A stretch of DNA of 64,000 nt from Phymatolithon calcareum (taxonomy: Eukaryota > Rhodophyta > Florideophyceae > Hapalidiales): assembly GCA_977006965.1 (NCBI GenBank), contig OZ345378.1, positions 1,116,001-1,180,000 on the forward strand. The letters are read 5' to 3'. The first letter of the stretch is position 1; the number at the start of each line of letters is the position of its first letter. The position numbers were made by a program, and so were the translations under genes. The notes beneath the pieces are model-generated. The model did not search any database and was not told where the DNA came from. It saw only the letters and a list, made by a program, of their open reading frames with translations. This document shows positions 32,531 through 43,235 of this stretch, piece after piece.

Positions 32531-32924
32531 GTAGTAGTACCTTCAGCGAACGATATGCTGCAAAGTGGGAGCTAGCACGGGATTTATGGGCAAGGATTGA
32601 AAGCAGCTACCACTCATGCGGCATAGCGAACGAACCTCATCCGCAAGGAGTAGCCCCCACCATGGATCAGTCATTACCCTTTGAGCACTGCTGTACATCA
32701 AGGAAGACATTAGGTAGAATTATGGCGTGCACATCATGGGTTGTCCAACTTTTTAGCTCAAGGTTCAGGACCGAGGATGAGTGATCCTTTACAACGGACA
32801 CATATACGCCTTAGCGAACGCAACAAAACTTGTATGGATTGACGATGCTTACCTCTGCTCCTTTTCTAGTAAGGCCTCGCCAGAATGATGCGGGAAACAA
32901 AAACCGTCAACCACCATCAAAATA
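32531..32924. other. No gene seen
   Basis: Intergenic sequence between the retroelement relic and the 3' end of the J-protein gene. No recognisable feature. Confidence 0.5.
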
Positions 32925-33974
32925 CTACAACCCAAGCTCCCGCTTCATACGCTCAAGTTCGTCATCAACAGCCTTCTGCCTCCCTCTTTCCCTCTCCGCC
33001 CTCGTCTTTGGTCCCGCCCTCTCCCTCTCCCTCCTCTCCGTCTCCCTCGCCGTCTCCTCTGCAATCTCTCTCAATCTGCGCTGCAACCTTCCCTTCATCT
33101 CTCTCGCCTCCTCCCCCTCTTTCCTTAGCCTCCTCCCCCGTTCCCGCAGTCGCTCCCCCTGCTCCCTCAATTCTTCCTCCATATTTCTCGCGGCATCCCT
33201 AGCGCCAAAATCCGCGCCCCGCTCCATATTCCTCGCCCTTCTCGCCCACTCCTTCGCACGCGCATCCAACGCCGCCGCATCTTCCTCCGCGCCCTTTGCC
33301 CTTTCCTCCGCTGCCCTCTCCCGCCGCCCCACGTCGCGCATCTCCGCCTCCACGACGTCCGCACATCTACTCGCCAACGCGTCGCTGGCCGACTGTCCAC
33401 TACTCGCACCGCCGTCGCCGGCACCAAATCCGGATGTGCGACCTTCCAAAAAGTCGAGCACATCGCCAATGACAGACGGCGCGCCCTGCCCCGCGCCGCG
33501 CACCGCGCCAAACAGGTCGGACAGCACGGACCCCAGGTCGTCGTCAAGGTCTTCCGGCATTGGGTTTTTCGCGCGCCAATTTCGAGCATACTCCCTCGCC
33601 GCAGCGCCGCCGTCGCCGCCGCCGGGGCCGCCACTGGTTGCCCGTGCTGCGATGCGGTCATAGCGTGCCCGTGCAGACGGGTCCGATAGTAGACGGTACG
33701 CGTCCTGCGCGGCCTGGAAGCGCTCCTGTGCGCCCGGCCGCTTGCTCACGTCCGGATGGCGCTCGAGTGCTGCACGGCGGTATGCGCGCTTGATTTCCGC
33801 GGCACTTGCCGTCTGCGGCACTCCCAGCTCTTCGTACGGGTCCAGAGAGGCGCGCGTGGTGCGCACGCAGGCAGGGCGACAGCGACGCGGCACACGCGGT
33901 GAGAGTGATGCGGGTGAAGTCGTCCATCCACTCCACCGCGGCACAACGGCGCCCGGCACGCAGAAGGCAGCCAT
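32925..33974 (-). CDS. J-domain (DnaJ/HSP40-type) co-chaperone, possibly organellar
   Basis: With the start at 33974 the protein has 349 residues. The first 42 residues are rich in Arg, Ser and Pro without acidic residues, like an organelle transit peptide. The J-domain follows at about 45-108 with the HPD triad at 73-75 and the closing ARYD. The rest is an acidic middle and a long charged C-terminal region (about 215-345) predicted to be coiled coil. J-domains stimulate Hsp70 ATPase. An upstream in-frame Met at 34100 exists, but those 42 codons lie partly in DNA duplicated from the PYROXD1 locus, so the inner Met is preferred. The gene is GC-rich, unlike the transposons around it. Confidence 0.88.
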   Translation of the reverse strand: MAAFCVPGAVVPRWSGWTTSPASLSPRVPRRCRPACVRTTRASLDPYEELGVPQTASAAEIKRAYRRAALERHPDVSKRPGAQERFQAAQDAYRLLSDPSARARYDRIAARATSGGPGGGDGGAAAREYARNWRAKNPMPEDLDDDLGSVLSDLFGAVRGAGQGAPSVIGDVLDFLEGRTSGFGAGDGGASSGQSASDALASRCADVVEAEMRDVGRRERAAEERAKGAEEDAAALDARAKEWARRARNMERGADFGARDAARNMEEELREQGERLRERGRRLRKEGEEAREMKGRLQRRLREIAEETARETERRERERAGPKTRAERERGRQKAVDDELERMKRELGL

Positions 33975-34016
33975 GGTGGGGTCCGTCCACTTCAGATCAG
34001 GGTGCGAGCTTGCGTC

Positions 34017-34715
34017 ACCCTCCAGCTGCGAGCGTAAGATCTGGCGGCGGAATCGCTCACCTGCCACGTTGCAATCAGCACACGTGTTCCAATCGATCAT
34101 TCGAAGTAATGCGCAATGTCATTGTCAAGATCCACAAGCGCCTCAACCGGCAGCCGATCCAGAATGAGATTCTCGTAAGTCTCCGCACGGTCAACAGCCT
34201 CTCCAACAAGCAGCGCCCCCCTGACGCACCCGTCGAAAAGCACGACGCGCACAAACCCTCCCTCCCCCCTATCCTCTATCATCTTATACCCATCCGCCAA
34301 TCCTGCGCCGCATACCGTCCAAGAAAAGCCACCTTGACGCCAAAAAACCGCGTAGCATGCGCAAACAGCTCGAATTCCATCCCTACATCCTCCTCCCCCG
34401 CTCCACACAGCTCGCGCGCCATGACGCGCCCGGCACACGCGCCCGCCTGCGTCCACAGCCGTCTCTGAAACCAGTCGCGGCCCGCGCCCGCAGCATGCAC
34501 CCCCGGCGCCGACGTGCGCATCTCGCCCGCGGCGACCGCCACGCCGCCGCCGTCCCCCATTTCCACGCCTTTCACCCACCCCACGGCGGGCACCACGCCC
34601 GTGCCGCACACGACCAGATCGCACCGCACTACCCCCCCCCCCCCCGTCCGACAGCGTCGCGTGCAGCTTGCCATCCACCGCATCGAGCTGCGCAACTTCG
34701 CACCCGCGAATAGCA
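34017..34715 (-). pseudogene. Truncated duplicate of PYROXD1 (C-terminal half)
   Basis: This segment is nearly identical to 58811-59521, including non-coding bases beyond the PYROXD1 stop (CCTCCAGCTGCGAGCG, GTTGCAATCAGCACACGTGT). It keeps the C-terminus ending LVDLDNDIAHYFE but lacks the first half of the gene. Damage includes a C run expanded to about 15 bases near 34631-34647, a one-base loss near 34302, and 9-bp and 27-bp deletions near 34444 and 34494. It lies immediately upstream of the J-protein gene on the same strand. Confidence 0.92.
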
Positions 34716-35022
34716 GTACTGCATTCATAAAACAAATCTCGCGCTCTTTGTTAGTACAACCGGATTGGCGCTTCACCTTCAATGCGCCCAATCGTCGTGA
34801 GAAGCTCCTGTTGTCCCGCAGAAATAAAACGCCTCTTGTCGTAGATATATCCCATTTCATGCATTCGTGTCGCGGATGATCACTTTTCTCCGCAACACGA
34901 GACAATCCTAAATCCGCAGAAAGAGTGGCATACGTTAAGATAAGAGCAGCGCGGACCTTAATGTTATAAAAAGGGGACCACGAGAAAACAAAAACACGTC
35001 CAATCATAATAATAATGAATGC
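34716..35022. other. No gene seen
   Basis: AT-richer spacer beyond the duplicated PYROXD1 fragment. No recognisable feature. Confidence 0.5.
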
Positions 35023-35427
35023 TTATTCCCCTATGGGGCTAACAAGCAGTGCTTCTCCAAAGAAATCCAAAACTTCTCTCGACCATCTCGCCCCGAAAAA
35101 GCGATTCAATTCCACGGCAGTTGCGAGTGGCTGCGACGGCCCTTGCCACTCTATTTCGCAGATTAACATTGCGTCATCACCCCCGGGGTTCTCTACGTAT
35201 ATATGTTCCACGGTTTCATTGGCACCATGCGCGTGCAAAATGCGCACTGTACCGTAGCATTGGAGGCGCATCCTCGTTGTTTCTGTGGTGAGAGGGTGCT
35301 GATGGTATATCATCTCGACAAAAATGTAGGAGATGTGCAGGTCGTCCGATGTTTTGATCATATTCGGCGGCTTGATGATAGATCTTGCCGCTTCCCAAAT
35401 AAGCGGTACCGTATTCCATATTCCCAA
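35023..35427 (-). CDS. Hypothetical protein
   Basis: A 134-codon frame I do not recognise. The C-terminal half (EIEWQGPSQPLATAVELNRF and onward) has mixed hydrophobic and charged residues like a folded protein. No signal peptide or membrane segment. It lies between the PYROXD1 duplicate and the next unknown ORF on the same strand; the two could be exons of one gene or relics. Confidence 0.35.
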   Translation of the reverse strand: MGIWNTVPLIWEAARSIIKPPNMIKTSDDLHISYIFVEMIYHQHPLTTETTRMRLQCYGTVRILHAHGANETVEHIYVENPGGDDAMLICEIEWQGPSQPLATAVELNRFFGARWSREVLDFFGEALLVSPIGE

Positions 35428-35598
35428 ACATTCTTCAGGATCCAGACTACACGGGGACAGCTGTGTGAGAAGTCATCGAACTCTCTTTCGACTCAGCAGC
35501 GTTGACCGTGGGCGATAATTATTTCTCTATTTTAGAAATTAAAATGACGGAGCGTCCAAATCGCAGACGCAAGCACATTTGATGATCGATTTTCTCAA

Positions 35599-36192
35599 TC
35601 AAGGCGATTGGTGAATGAGAGCGACAAGCCGAGAACCGTAGAATGCTACGGACTCCAGGACATAACGGCAATCGAACTTGAACTTGATGTCCAAAATCCA
35701 ATGGTGCTCTCCGGGCGAGCACGAATATTGGTTTTGAACCTCAGATACTGCTCGGTCGACGCTTTCGTACGCAAGGTCCACGCCAGAGTTGGGTCCTTTG
35801 ACAACCATTTGCGGGCTGCCATGAGACTGAGGAGCTAGTGTTTCCTGTGGGATGGATTGCATGCCGGTGCCTGACGAATGTCGCAGTGGAATCTTCGGTG
35901 GATGGTTTCCGTCCTTAGTCCCACAGGTCGGAAAAACGCTGCAACGTAGTGGAATGTAGTGCATCATGTGGCATTTTCGAATGCCGTGGACCTTGAACTT
36001 ATTGCCTTGCTTGTTTGCTGATTGCAATCCTGAGAAACCCACGCAATTTAAATTCCCATTCTCGTGCAGGACATTGACAGGCGTGGTACAGACTGCTTTC
36101 TGGGGCTTCTTTGGGCTATTCTGAGTGTTGCAGCCAAGTCGAGAGCTTGCAGCTTCTCGCAGTGCTGCAGAGAATGACTGCTTTTGCTGCAC
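35599..36192 (-). CDS. Hypothetical protein
   Basis: A 197-codon frame, unrecognised. It is rich in Ser, Gly, Lys and Cys in the first two thirds, and ends with a more structured stretch (HHWILDIKFKFDCRYVLESV). No clear domain. The overlapping plus frame at 35608-35838 is shorter and less convincing. It is divergent from the Dicer relic starting at 36582. Confidence 0.35.
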   Translation of the reverse strand: MQQKQSFSAALREAASSRLGCNTQNSPKKPQKAVCTTPVNVLHENGNLNCVGFSGLQSANKQGNKFKVHGIRKCHMMHYIPLRCSVFPTCGTKDGNHPPKIPLRHSSGTGMQSIPQETLAPQSHGSPQMVVKGPNSGVDLAYESVDRAVSEVQNQYSCSPGEHHWILDIKFKFDCRYVLESVAFYGSRLVALIHQSP

Positions 36193-36581
36193 TCAGCACT
36201 GTCTCTTCTTTCGCCTCCACTCTGGAGGCAGTGTCGTGCCGACCAATGAAAGCCATGAACCAGAATTTGCTTACAGCTCCATTCGATATGACTCAAATTT
36301 CACCGCGGCTCACGGCGAAAATCTTCTGGCGACAGTATTCGTTTCGCCAAACTTCCCAACACAATTAGGCGTGTTTCCCACCTGAAACGTTGTTTTCCTT
36401 TCGGCCTCATCTGAGGAGGCTTCTTCTACATCCCAACCCACTTCACGGGTATCATTCCCTGATAACCTGAACCTAGCACAAGTTCCTCACAGCTCTCCGC
36501 CTTCACTTTCAACCGTTTGTGCAGCATATAGTCTATTGAGACGGCCTCTAATGGAGTCTGGGGGAAGTATGTCCACGCGCG

Positions 36582-37570
36582 GTGCCTACAGTTCAGACGA
36601 GTCCCCGGCAGACGGACCTGACTTTCGATTATTATTACACATGGAGCGAGTTTCAGAACGTCGCAATCATAGTCCGAAATTTCGGTCGCCACGCCGTTCC
36701 GACGGCTCTTGAGCGTGTTGTCGTCGAAACCATTGGCAGAAGGTCCTCCGAGGAGCGCCAAAGCCGCTGTACACTCGGGACCACATTTATGGCTCCACCA
36801 TGCGCTGCGGTTGTGCTCGTAACTCTAAAAGGCGCGCAAATGAGCTCCGTGACTTGCTACAAACTCATCCCTTTCTCCGTGTCGCTGTGTAACACCTTTC
36901 TAATGGTCTTCAGCACACCGACCCCGCTGGTAACTCTAGTCCATCGGTCAGCTCTCTGAAGAACGTAGAAGAAATGTTCAGAGATCATGACGTTGTCATC
37001 GCCCAAAGCAGCCACCTTCTGAACGAATTGAGAGTTGGGGACCTCTCCATGCTGCGCATTTCTTTTCTCGTTGTCGACTAGGCGTAAAAGGCTCACTCGA
37101 AGGCACACGACTATTCAGTGCTTATGCGAGAGTCTTACAGATGCCTGCCGGGTCGACGGAGACCTCGTGTATTTGCAAAATCGACGACCAATTGTCTCAG
37201 CACTGCTGTCGAGGAAAACTTAGATGCAAAGTTTCCGTTCCAGAATCCTAGAATCCCTGCTTGGGTTCATCAGCCACGCGCTGCAGAAGGGAAACCATTG
37301 GGGACGCTTGCCGACGTTGAGCATTTGCATTTCATTCATCAAGGTTCACTGAAAAATTCGACGGCGGAACGCCTATCGGAAGATGAGATTCTAATCGATG
37401 AGCTGGGAACCGTCGCGGTCTGGATTTACAGGTTCCATACACTGCGAGGGATATCCTCATTGTACTATTCAACGGATAACGGAAATGCGCCCAAACTGAA
37501 TGAGAAACACTCTCTTCGCGGGCTGTCACCAAAAAGCCATCACCCTGCTCCACCTACTGGAAAGGGCATA
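36582..37570 (+). pseudogene. Dicer relic: DExD/H helicase first half
   Basis: The frame has AIIVRNFGRHAVPTALERVV where a Walker A motif (PTGxGKT) is expected, then TFMAPPCAAVVLVT like helicase motif Ia. A second frame carries NVEEMFRDHDVVIAQSSHLL and LRISFLVVD near 36960-37080. At the DExH box the codons read GAC TAG GCG TAA, so the Glu and the last position are stops. The following KAHSKAHDYSVLMRESY fits the segment after DECHH in Dicers, and ENLDAKFPFQNP fits the linker after motif III. ATP binding would be lost. Confidence 0.75.
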
Positions 37571-37969
37571 CAAGGCCTCCATAAATGAAGAGCAACTTAT
37601 GGCAATTGTATACGCCGGCAGCCCTGTGGTTGCCACAGCGCTGCATGTCATCATTTACATCTTGCGAGTCTTCGATGGCATGGTGTGCAAGGTTCTGCTC
37701 GGTGATGGATCCAACGGAATGCCCCTGGGACATGGATTTCAAGCTAATGAGGAGCAGAAGGTTCCAGGCAGATGATGAAGCTGTTGATGTTTTCGGCGCA
37801 GGGGTTCGTGCTGATTGTAGCAAGCTCGAATATGGACCTCATTTCGCAAAACGTGTGCCCGCTTTCGGCGTGCCAATTAGTCATTCGTTTTGACGAGTCT
37901 TCGGTGGATTTCAACAATCGTGATTAGCAGAGGAAGATACAACTTTTCTCCAGTCTCTGCCTCAACACC

Positions 37970-38041
37970 TAAAGTTGACTCAATACACCTAAAGCTAAAA
38001 ACTCATGAGTTTTTAGCTTTAGATGTATCGAGTCAACTTTA
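37970..38041. repeat. 72-bp foldback within the Dicer relic
   Basis: Arms of about 36 bp, TAAAGTTGACTCAATACACC and onward, meeting at ACTCATGAGT. It lies between the helicase and dimerisation parts and breaks the frame. Confidence 0.85.
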
Positions 38042-38575
38042 CTTGTTTGGAAATTTTCAATGTGGTCTGGTTCGAGGAACTACCAAATTTTAAAAAACAA
38101 AAGTTTTGTAACCATGACGGTAAATTTTTTACTAAGTCCAGTGATTGTTTTTTAAGCCACAAACATCGCCCAAAAGACGAATCCAAAAGCGCAAACAAAG
38201 AGATGGTCAACATGTCATGGATGGGCAAGATGGCTTTGAAGATGAGGTAGAAGGAGAAGACCCCCCGTCTGGCAGGAAGATACCAGTCCAACTGCGATGA
38301 ATTCGTGTTGTTGTTATGATTATGATTGCAGACGGTCGATGCCCTAGATGGAACCATCTAGGGTACCAACGCTGGTTTAGAATGCATGTCCGAGATTTAT
38401 TATGAACGGCCATCGAGGAAATCGCACGTGTAACTTGGGGGTTGAAGAGTACAATTGTGTGGCAGAGAGGAAGTCATCTGAGGCACCCCGAGTGAACCTT
38501 GTTAGTAAAATTGAGAGGATCGGAGAAATAAACGGGCAAGGAAGAGGGGGCTCTTCGCCTGGTTTCTGGGAAAGG

Positions 38576-39732
38576 TCGCATTCGAGGTCAAAAGTACGCT
38601 AAGCGTGGAACGGTGCATTACGCTAGCGTCTGTGAACACCGTTTACTTCAATGGGAGTGAATTCCCTTTGCGAAACCAGAGCTTCAACAATTCGAAGGTA
38701 CAAGACCTATCCGATGGGGGAGCGGTGCCACTTTGCCAACCTTTGCACAACGCGCACGCACCCGAAACACAAAGCCCAATAGAAAAACAGCTTGCCGAGG
38801 CCTCGTATGGGCAGTATAGGATGAAGTTGAACCCCGTTGTGACAGTTCCTTTCTCGCTGGAATCGGACAACTGCCCGAAAAAGCGAAAAGGCACTCCAAA
38901 GTCGAGCGGAAAACAAAAGCTTGCGCGGTACTGTGGAACTAACGCGCAAGACAACGCCAGGCAAGGTGATTGCTCTGACGATGGCAACATTTCAACAAAG
39001 GTGGGCACGGCAAAAGCCCTTGTTGGTCCACAAGGAGATGCCGAATGCTTCTTATACGGACTAAAACTGCGAGGAAAAATTCGTCAAAATGGCCCCGGTG
39101 GAATTGAGGACTACGGGGTTATTCTGTCGCAAAAACTCAAGGAAAGAGACCTTACCATCTCGATGGGAGACCTTGGGTTCAGATGCTATTCGGATATCAA
39201 GGTTGGAAACCTGGGGCTTGTCTTTTTGGGGACAATAATATTTTCTCCCAAGCAATTAAGTAAAGCTCAGCAGTTCGTCTCTTGTCTTCTTTCAACACTT
39301 CCGGGAAACGTTCGGCCACACTTTTTTGTTTGGTAAAAGCCATCATGTAACTCGCGCAACTACCTCATCGTCCCAATCATATGGGAACAAGGGTTAGATC
39401 GGAGAATTGAATCGCATTCGTGTCATGAAGTATACCCTCCCGCCGATCCGGTGCAAGACTGCATTAAATGGGACCATATCTTAACAACCATCAACGATGG
39501 CCGGGAGACAGAGGATAATAGTGAAAAAAATGACCAAGGGCTTATGCTGGGTGTTGTGATGGACGGGGACAAGGTCATTCCTCGATTGGGCATGGAACAT
39601 CTCATCGTTTTACTGCGAGTAACCCCTGCAGTGAATGTGGACAGAAACTTTGCTGCGGTAGCAAGAAATCCAACGCCTGTCTTGCCGGAGGTCAGTCATG
39701 AGCAACTCATGTACATTGGGACAATGTTCTAA
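38576..39732 (+). pseudogene. Dicer relic: dimerisation, platform and PAZ region
   Basis: The stretch starting FEVKST (about 38580) followed by ERCITLASVNTVYFNGSEFP resembles the Dicer dimerisation domain (STGAxxTLxSAVxxIxxYCxxLP). The 243-codon frame 38605-39336 includes AECFLYGLKLRG, DYGVILSQKLKERDL and LGTIIFSPKQLSKAQQF, which fits the platform region before PAZ. The next frame has CIKWDHILTT and ends with EQLMYIGTMF, resembling a Dicer PAZ. Similarity is by pattern only. Confidence 0.65.
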
Positions 39733-39779
39733 CCGTCATGCCTGCGAGCTTCGTGACCTCTGTTCAAGGAAGACAAATG
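39733..39779. other. Dicer relic linker
   Basis: Short degraded stretch between the PAZ-like and RNase IIIa parts; no separate feature. Confidence 0.4.
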
Positions 39780-40152
39780 TACCTGTTCAGCTACACTTGC
39801 TTTCAGAAGCCGTCACTTCCGCCGAAGTTGATTCCGTTTGCAATTACGAGCGACTCTAACTTCTTGGAGACTCGGTGCTAAAACTCACATCCACGATTCG
39901 TCTTTTCAGGTGTAACCCTGGGTAGAGCGAAGGTCAAATGCATGATGCTCGAAAAACAATCGTCTCCAACGGTGCTCTAACGGAAAAGGCGCTCGTCCAC
40001 AAGCTGGAGAAATTCCTATGCGTCGATAGACCGAATGTCGACAAGAGGATGCCCCCTGGCTGTGATCATAAAGGCCGAGTTGTTACGCTGCCCAGAAAAC
40101 GATTCGCAGATGTGGTGGAAGCACTTGCTGGGGTTCTATGCTTAACCGCTTA
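39780..40152 (+). pseudogene. Dicer relic: RNase IIIa domain
   Basis: Reads EAVTSAEVDSVCNYERL, stop, LLGDSVLKLTSTIRLF, the RNase III signature YERLExLGDSVLK with the second catalytic Glu codon replaced by TAA (39858-39860). The continuation SEGQMHDARKTIVSNGALTEKA and RFADVVEALAGVLCL (second acidic pair D and E) follows after another stop near 39925. Confidence 0.85.
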
Positions 40153-40429
40153 AAAGTGGTTCCAATGATTATAATCGTGAACAAGAACAACCCGAAGACA
40201 CCGTCGCTGTTACAGAAAGAGAGAGCAGATCTCTTCTATCTATCGGCGCAATGAAGCGGGGATACGAAGCAAGTGTAAAGCTGTTGGAAACGTTCGCGGT
40301 GGTCGAGGGTCGTGAACCGACGCATAAGGGAACACTTCTGTCAGCGATTCATTCTCTACACCCGGGGAATTCTAAGGCACCCACGGACATTGTTCCTGAA
40401 GCGTTTCCGCGGGAACCCGGGCTTGCACG

Positions 40430-41014
40430 TCCCAAAAAAGCATGGGAAGAAGATTTGGTCCATTGGAGGATGTATTGGGATACAAGTTCAAGAGGAGACA
40501 TTTTCTGATCTGTGCACTTACTCATAGATCGTACATTGACAAGTCAGTCACGTCCAGCACGATGTCAGAGACGTTTCAGCGATTGGAATTTCTTGTAGAT
40601 GCTGTTGCGGACTTCTGTGTTGTGCTCTATCTGTACGACAAGTACCCAATGATCGGGCCCGGGGAGCTAACGGAGCTCAAAGGTCTGGTAGTCAGCAATG
40701 AGACTTTTGCAAGGGTTAGTGTTCGATTTGGTCTTCACAAGTACTTATTCTTTCCGGTGATGAAGTAAAGCACGGGATTGAAGCGTTCGAAGAGCAAGTG
40801 AAGAAAGAGATGTAGAATGGTGACGCGAATCTGCGAGCGGATGATGCGGAGAGCTGTGCGGCACCAAAAGTGCTCGGTGACGTGTTTGAGTCAATTATCG
40901 GAGCATTCATGGTGGATTCAGGACTGGAAGAGGCATGGCGAGTCGCAATGAAGTTGCTGCGTGAGACGCTGACGGAGCGGATGTACCCCAGAGTGCATAT
41001 CTTGCATCCGATGA
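40430..41014 (+). pseudogene. Dicer relic: RNase IIIb domain
   Basis: The frame 40442-40768 has LEDVLGYKFKRRHFLICALT, then QRLEFLVDAVADF where the conserved Gly of FLGDA is Val, and PGELTELKGLVVSNETFA and FGLHKYLFF. After a stop at 40765 and a TAG at 40813 the domain ends with APKVLGDVFESIIGAFMVDS, keeping the metal-binding Asp and Glu. The LTR element inserted 4 bases after the ATGA of the HPMR segment. Confidence 0.88.
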
Positions 41015-41018
41015 GAAT

Positions 41019-41275
41019 TGTAGACATGCAATGCTGCATGAGCGTAAGGAGGGACACTTACACTCTCAGGGATTACATACGGACCAATTGCGATTATTAG
41101 AGTAGTGTCAGTTAGTGCTCCCCCTCTTTTTACAGGGTGTGCATTTCTCGCCCCTGCTCTATTTAAGGGGCGATCCTAACCGCACCTTAGACTGGGCATC
41201 TCATCATGTCATCGGAGAGAGATCACCCCCTTTCATGATAAACCCAACCTTATCTTGACACTCCCAGTGATTACA
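41019..41275 (+). repeat. 5' LTR
   Basis: 257 bp, from TGTAGACATGCAATGC to GTGATTACA. A TATA-like CTCTATTTAAGGGG lies at about 41157-41170, a plausible promoter start. Confidence 0.93.
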
Positions 41276-41305
41276 GAAATTTCTTTCCTGCAGGAGAATG
41301 TTTGA

Positions 41306-43210
41306 GTGTTAAGACGAAGATTGTCCAAGTTTGAATTGGAAACGGATGACCATCGAACCATGGGAAGCGGAAGTCTTTCGTCGGCGCAACCTACCGATCG
41401 GCAACCAACCGCCGCGCTATTCCAACCCGTGAGTCACCCGATTTTACGGAGTCTCGACCCAAGAGTTGTGACAAGGTTCTTGAAGGAGAGGAAGCCGTAC
41501 GAAGATGAGGTCAACGAGAAGAAGAAGAAAGTCCCGACGATGACGGTGGCATCTTACAAGGTGTCTATCGACAGGAGTCTTCTGGAGTCTATGTTCTTCC
41601 TTGGGAAGTTCAATGACATATCAAGAGCTAAGACAGCTGAAGCATTGACATCAAACGATATTCAAAAGTTTATTGAAGGTTTGGTGCAGAAGAATGAAGA
41701 CGAACTGGTAAACCCGGAAATCATAGAGGAGGCTCTACGCAGTCTTCGAATGCCAATGCACGTCGTACAAGCGGAGGCAAGGCTTCTGGAGTTTGCTACA
41801 GATTTCTTCTCAAGATTAGAAGAAGGTGGGTACCCGAACTTCAAGGAAAACAATCCGAAGAAAACCATAGCCCTAATCCAGGATAAGGTTTTCCCAACAA
41901 ATTTGAAGAAGGTAATGGAACGGCACCTCGAATATCAGCAAGGATTGAAGCAGGACCTCAGAGCCTATATCAATTTACTGTGCAAGGAAGCTGAGATATA
42001 CCAAAGGGCAGAAGGCATGCGCCCCAAGGTTACAAACTCAACACCGAAGAAGACGCAAAAATCTGAATTCCAAGTGGACACGAAACCAAAGAAATGGATT
42101 CCAGTATGTCTTTATCCTCCATGTAAGACCGAAGGAAAAAGGCACTTTCTAAGCGACTGCGAAGAGTGCGAGGAAGATGAGAAGAAACGACTACTGGACG
42201 AACACAAGAAGGAAAAGAACCAGAAAGGCGCGAAGAAAGTGTCGAGCCAAACAAGCGACGCATATCCAAACAATACCACACTCATCAAGGCAAGATTTGG
42301 GGGAGTGGAGACAAGAATGATATGCGCAGATGCGGTATCAGACATCAATCTGATGCCTCCGGACCTTTATGTAACGTTAATGGAAACCGGGGCCCGAATC
42401 GAAACAAAGACGTTCCAGAATGAACGCAAATATGGATTGGCAGCAGCAACCAATTCAAAGAAGGAACCTATCTATATCTCTTGCAATAAGGAGGTGAAGG
42501 TTACGACAGAACTCTTCATCCGTCATGCAAAAACGCTCAAAATACGAGAATTGGTGTGGCAGGTTGCAAATCAAGAGGTTAAAGAGCCTCTACTCGGACG
42601 ACCAATACTCGAAGCACTTGGACTGGACACAAAAGGCGTCCTTGAAGCAGCATGTGATCGATATGAAGGTGTTGTGCAAGCTAATGATCTCATCAATGAA
42701 AAGCAGTATCGTGCAGGATCTATTGCAAGAATTATGTCAGATGGAGTATATCATTCCGACAAGGCCGCTTATGATTACGATGACGGAACCGACAGCGATG
42801 AAGACTGGTTGGACTTCGGTATCGATACCAAGGAGGAGATGGACGAAGCTCTGGCCAAAACGGTGACTAAAGCAGCGGAGGAAGGGCTGTCAAAATCTGG
42901 ACAGGAGACGTTAAGCGAGATGCCAGGAACGTATCGAGATGTTTGCAGAGTACGCCTTAAAAATGACCTGCCTGCTAAGGTCGAGCCGATGAAAGTCGTA
43001 TTGAAGCGCTGCACCACACCAGTGATACGCAAGCAGAGGCGATACACAGCCGATCAACGGGATTTCATGTTCAAGTACAAGAATAAGACCGGCGAAGATG
43101 GACGGGGTCCAAATAAAGGTCAACAAAAGCGGCGAAGAAGGATGGGGTCCAACACACGCAAGAAAAAGCTGGCGAAGAAGGCCAAGCAAACATTGCGCAT
43201 CAATGATTAA
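41306..43210 (+). CDS. Gag-protease polyprotein of the LTR element
   Basis: An intact 634-codon ORF. The Gag part occupies roughly residues 1-250. A Cys-His region PCKTEGKRHFLSDCEEC near 270-290 may be a zinc knuckle. An aspartic-protease region with CADAVSDINLMPPDLY follows near 337-352, and then EPLLGRPILEALGLDTKG. After the start of the RT linker (TPVIRKQRRYTADQRDFMFK) the frame switches to a basic tail rich in Lys and Arg and stops, so RT has been replaced. Close relatives of every part are in the 29609-31920 relic. The open frame and near-identical LTRs suggest recent activity. Confidence 0.9.
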   Translation: MLRRRLSKFELETDDHRTMGSGSLSSAQPTDRQPTAALFQPVSHPILRSLDPRVVTRFLKERKPYEDEVNEKKKKVPTMTVASYKVSIDRSLLESMFFLGKFNDISRAKTAEALTSNDIQKFIEGLVQKNEDELVNPEIIEEALRSLRMPMHVVQAEARLLEFATDFFSRLEEGGYPNFKENNPKKTIALIQDKVFPTNLKKVMERHLEYQQGLKQDLRAYINLLCKEAEIYQRAEGMRPKVTNSTPKKTQKSEFQVDTKPKKWIPVCLYPPCKTEGKRHFLSDCEECEEDEKKRLLDEHKKEKNQKGAKKVSSQTSDAYPNNTTLIKARFGGVETRMICADAVSDINLMPPDLYVTLMETGARIETKTFQNERKYGLAAATNSKKEPIYISCNKEVKVTTELFIRHAKTLKIRELVWQVANQEVKEPLLGRPILEALGLDTKGVLEAACDRYEGVVQANDLINEKQYRAGSIARIMSDGVYHSDKAAYDYDDGTDSDEDWLDFGIDTKEEMDEALAKTVTKAAEEGLSKSGQETLSEMPGTYRDVCRVRLKNDLPAKVEPMKVVLKRCTTPVIRKQRRYTADQRDFMFKYKNKTGEDGRGPNKGQQKRRRRMGSNTRKKKLAKKAKQTLRIND

Positions 43211-43235
43211 TACACTCTTCGAGTGTATGGGGCAC

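Noticed and set aside
32830-33663. 277-codon Ser/Pro/Leu-rich plus-strand frame
   Set aside because: It is the antisense shadow of the J-protein gene with its Glu/Arg-rich coiled coil.
34097-34735. 212-codon frame as an independent gene
   Set aside because: It is a frameshifted read-through of the truncated PYROXD1 duplicate; the middle is an out-of-frame Gly/Arg stretch caused by the C run.
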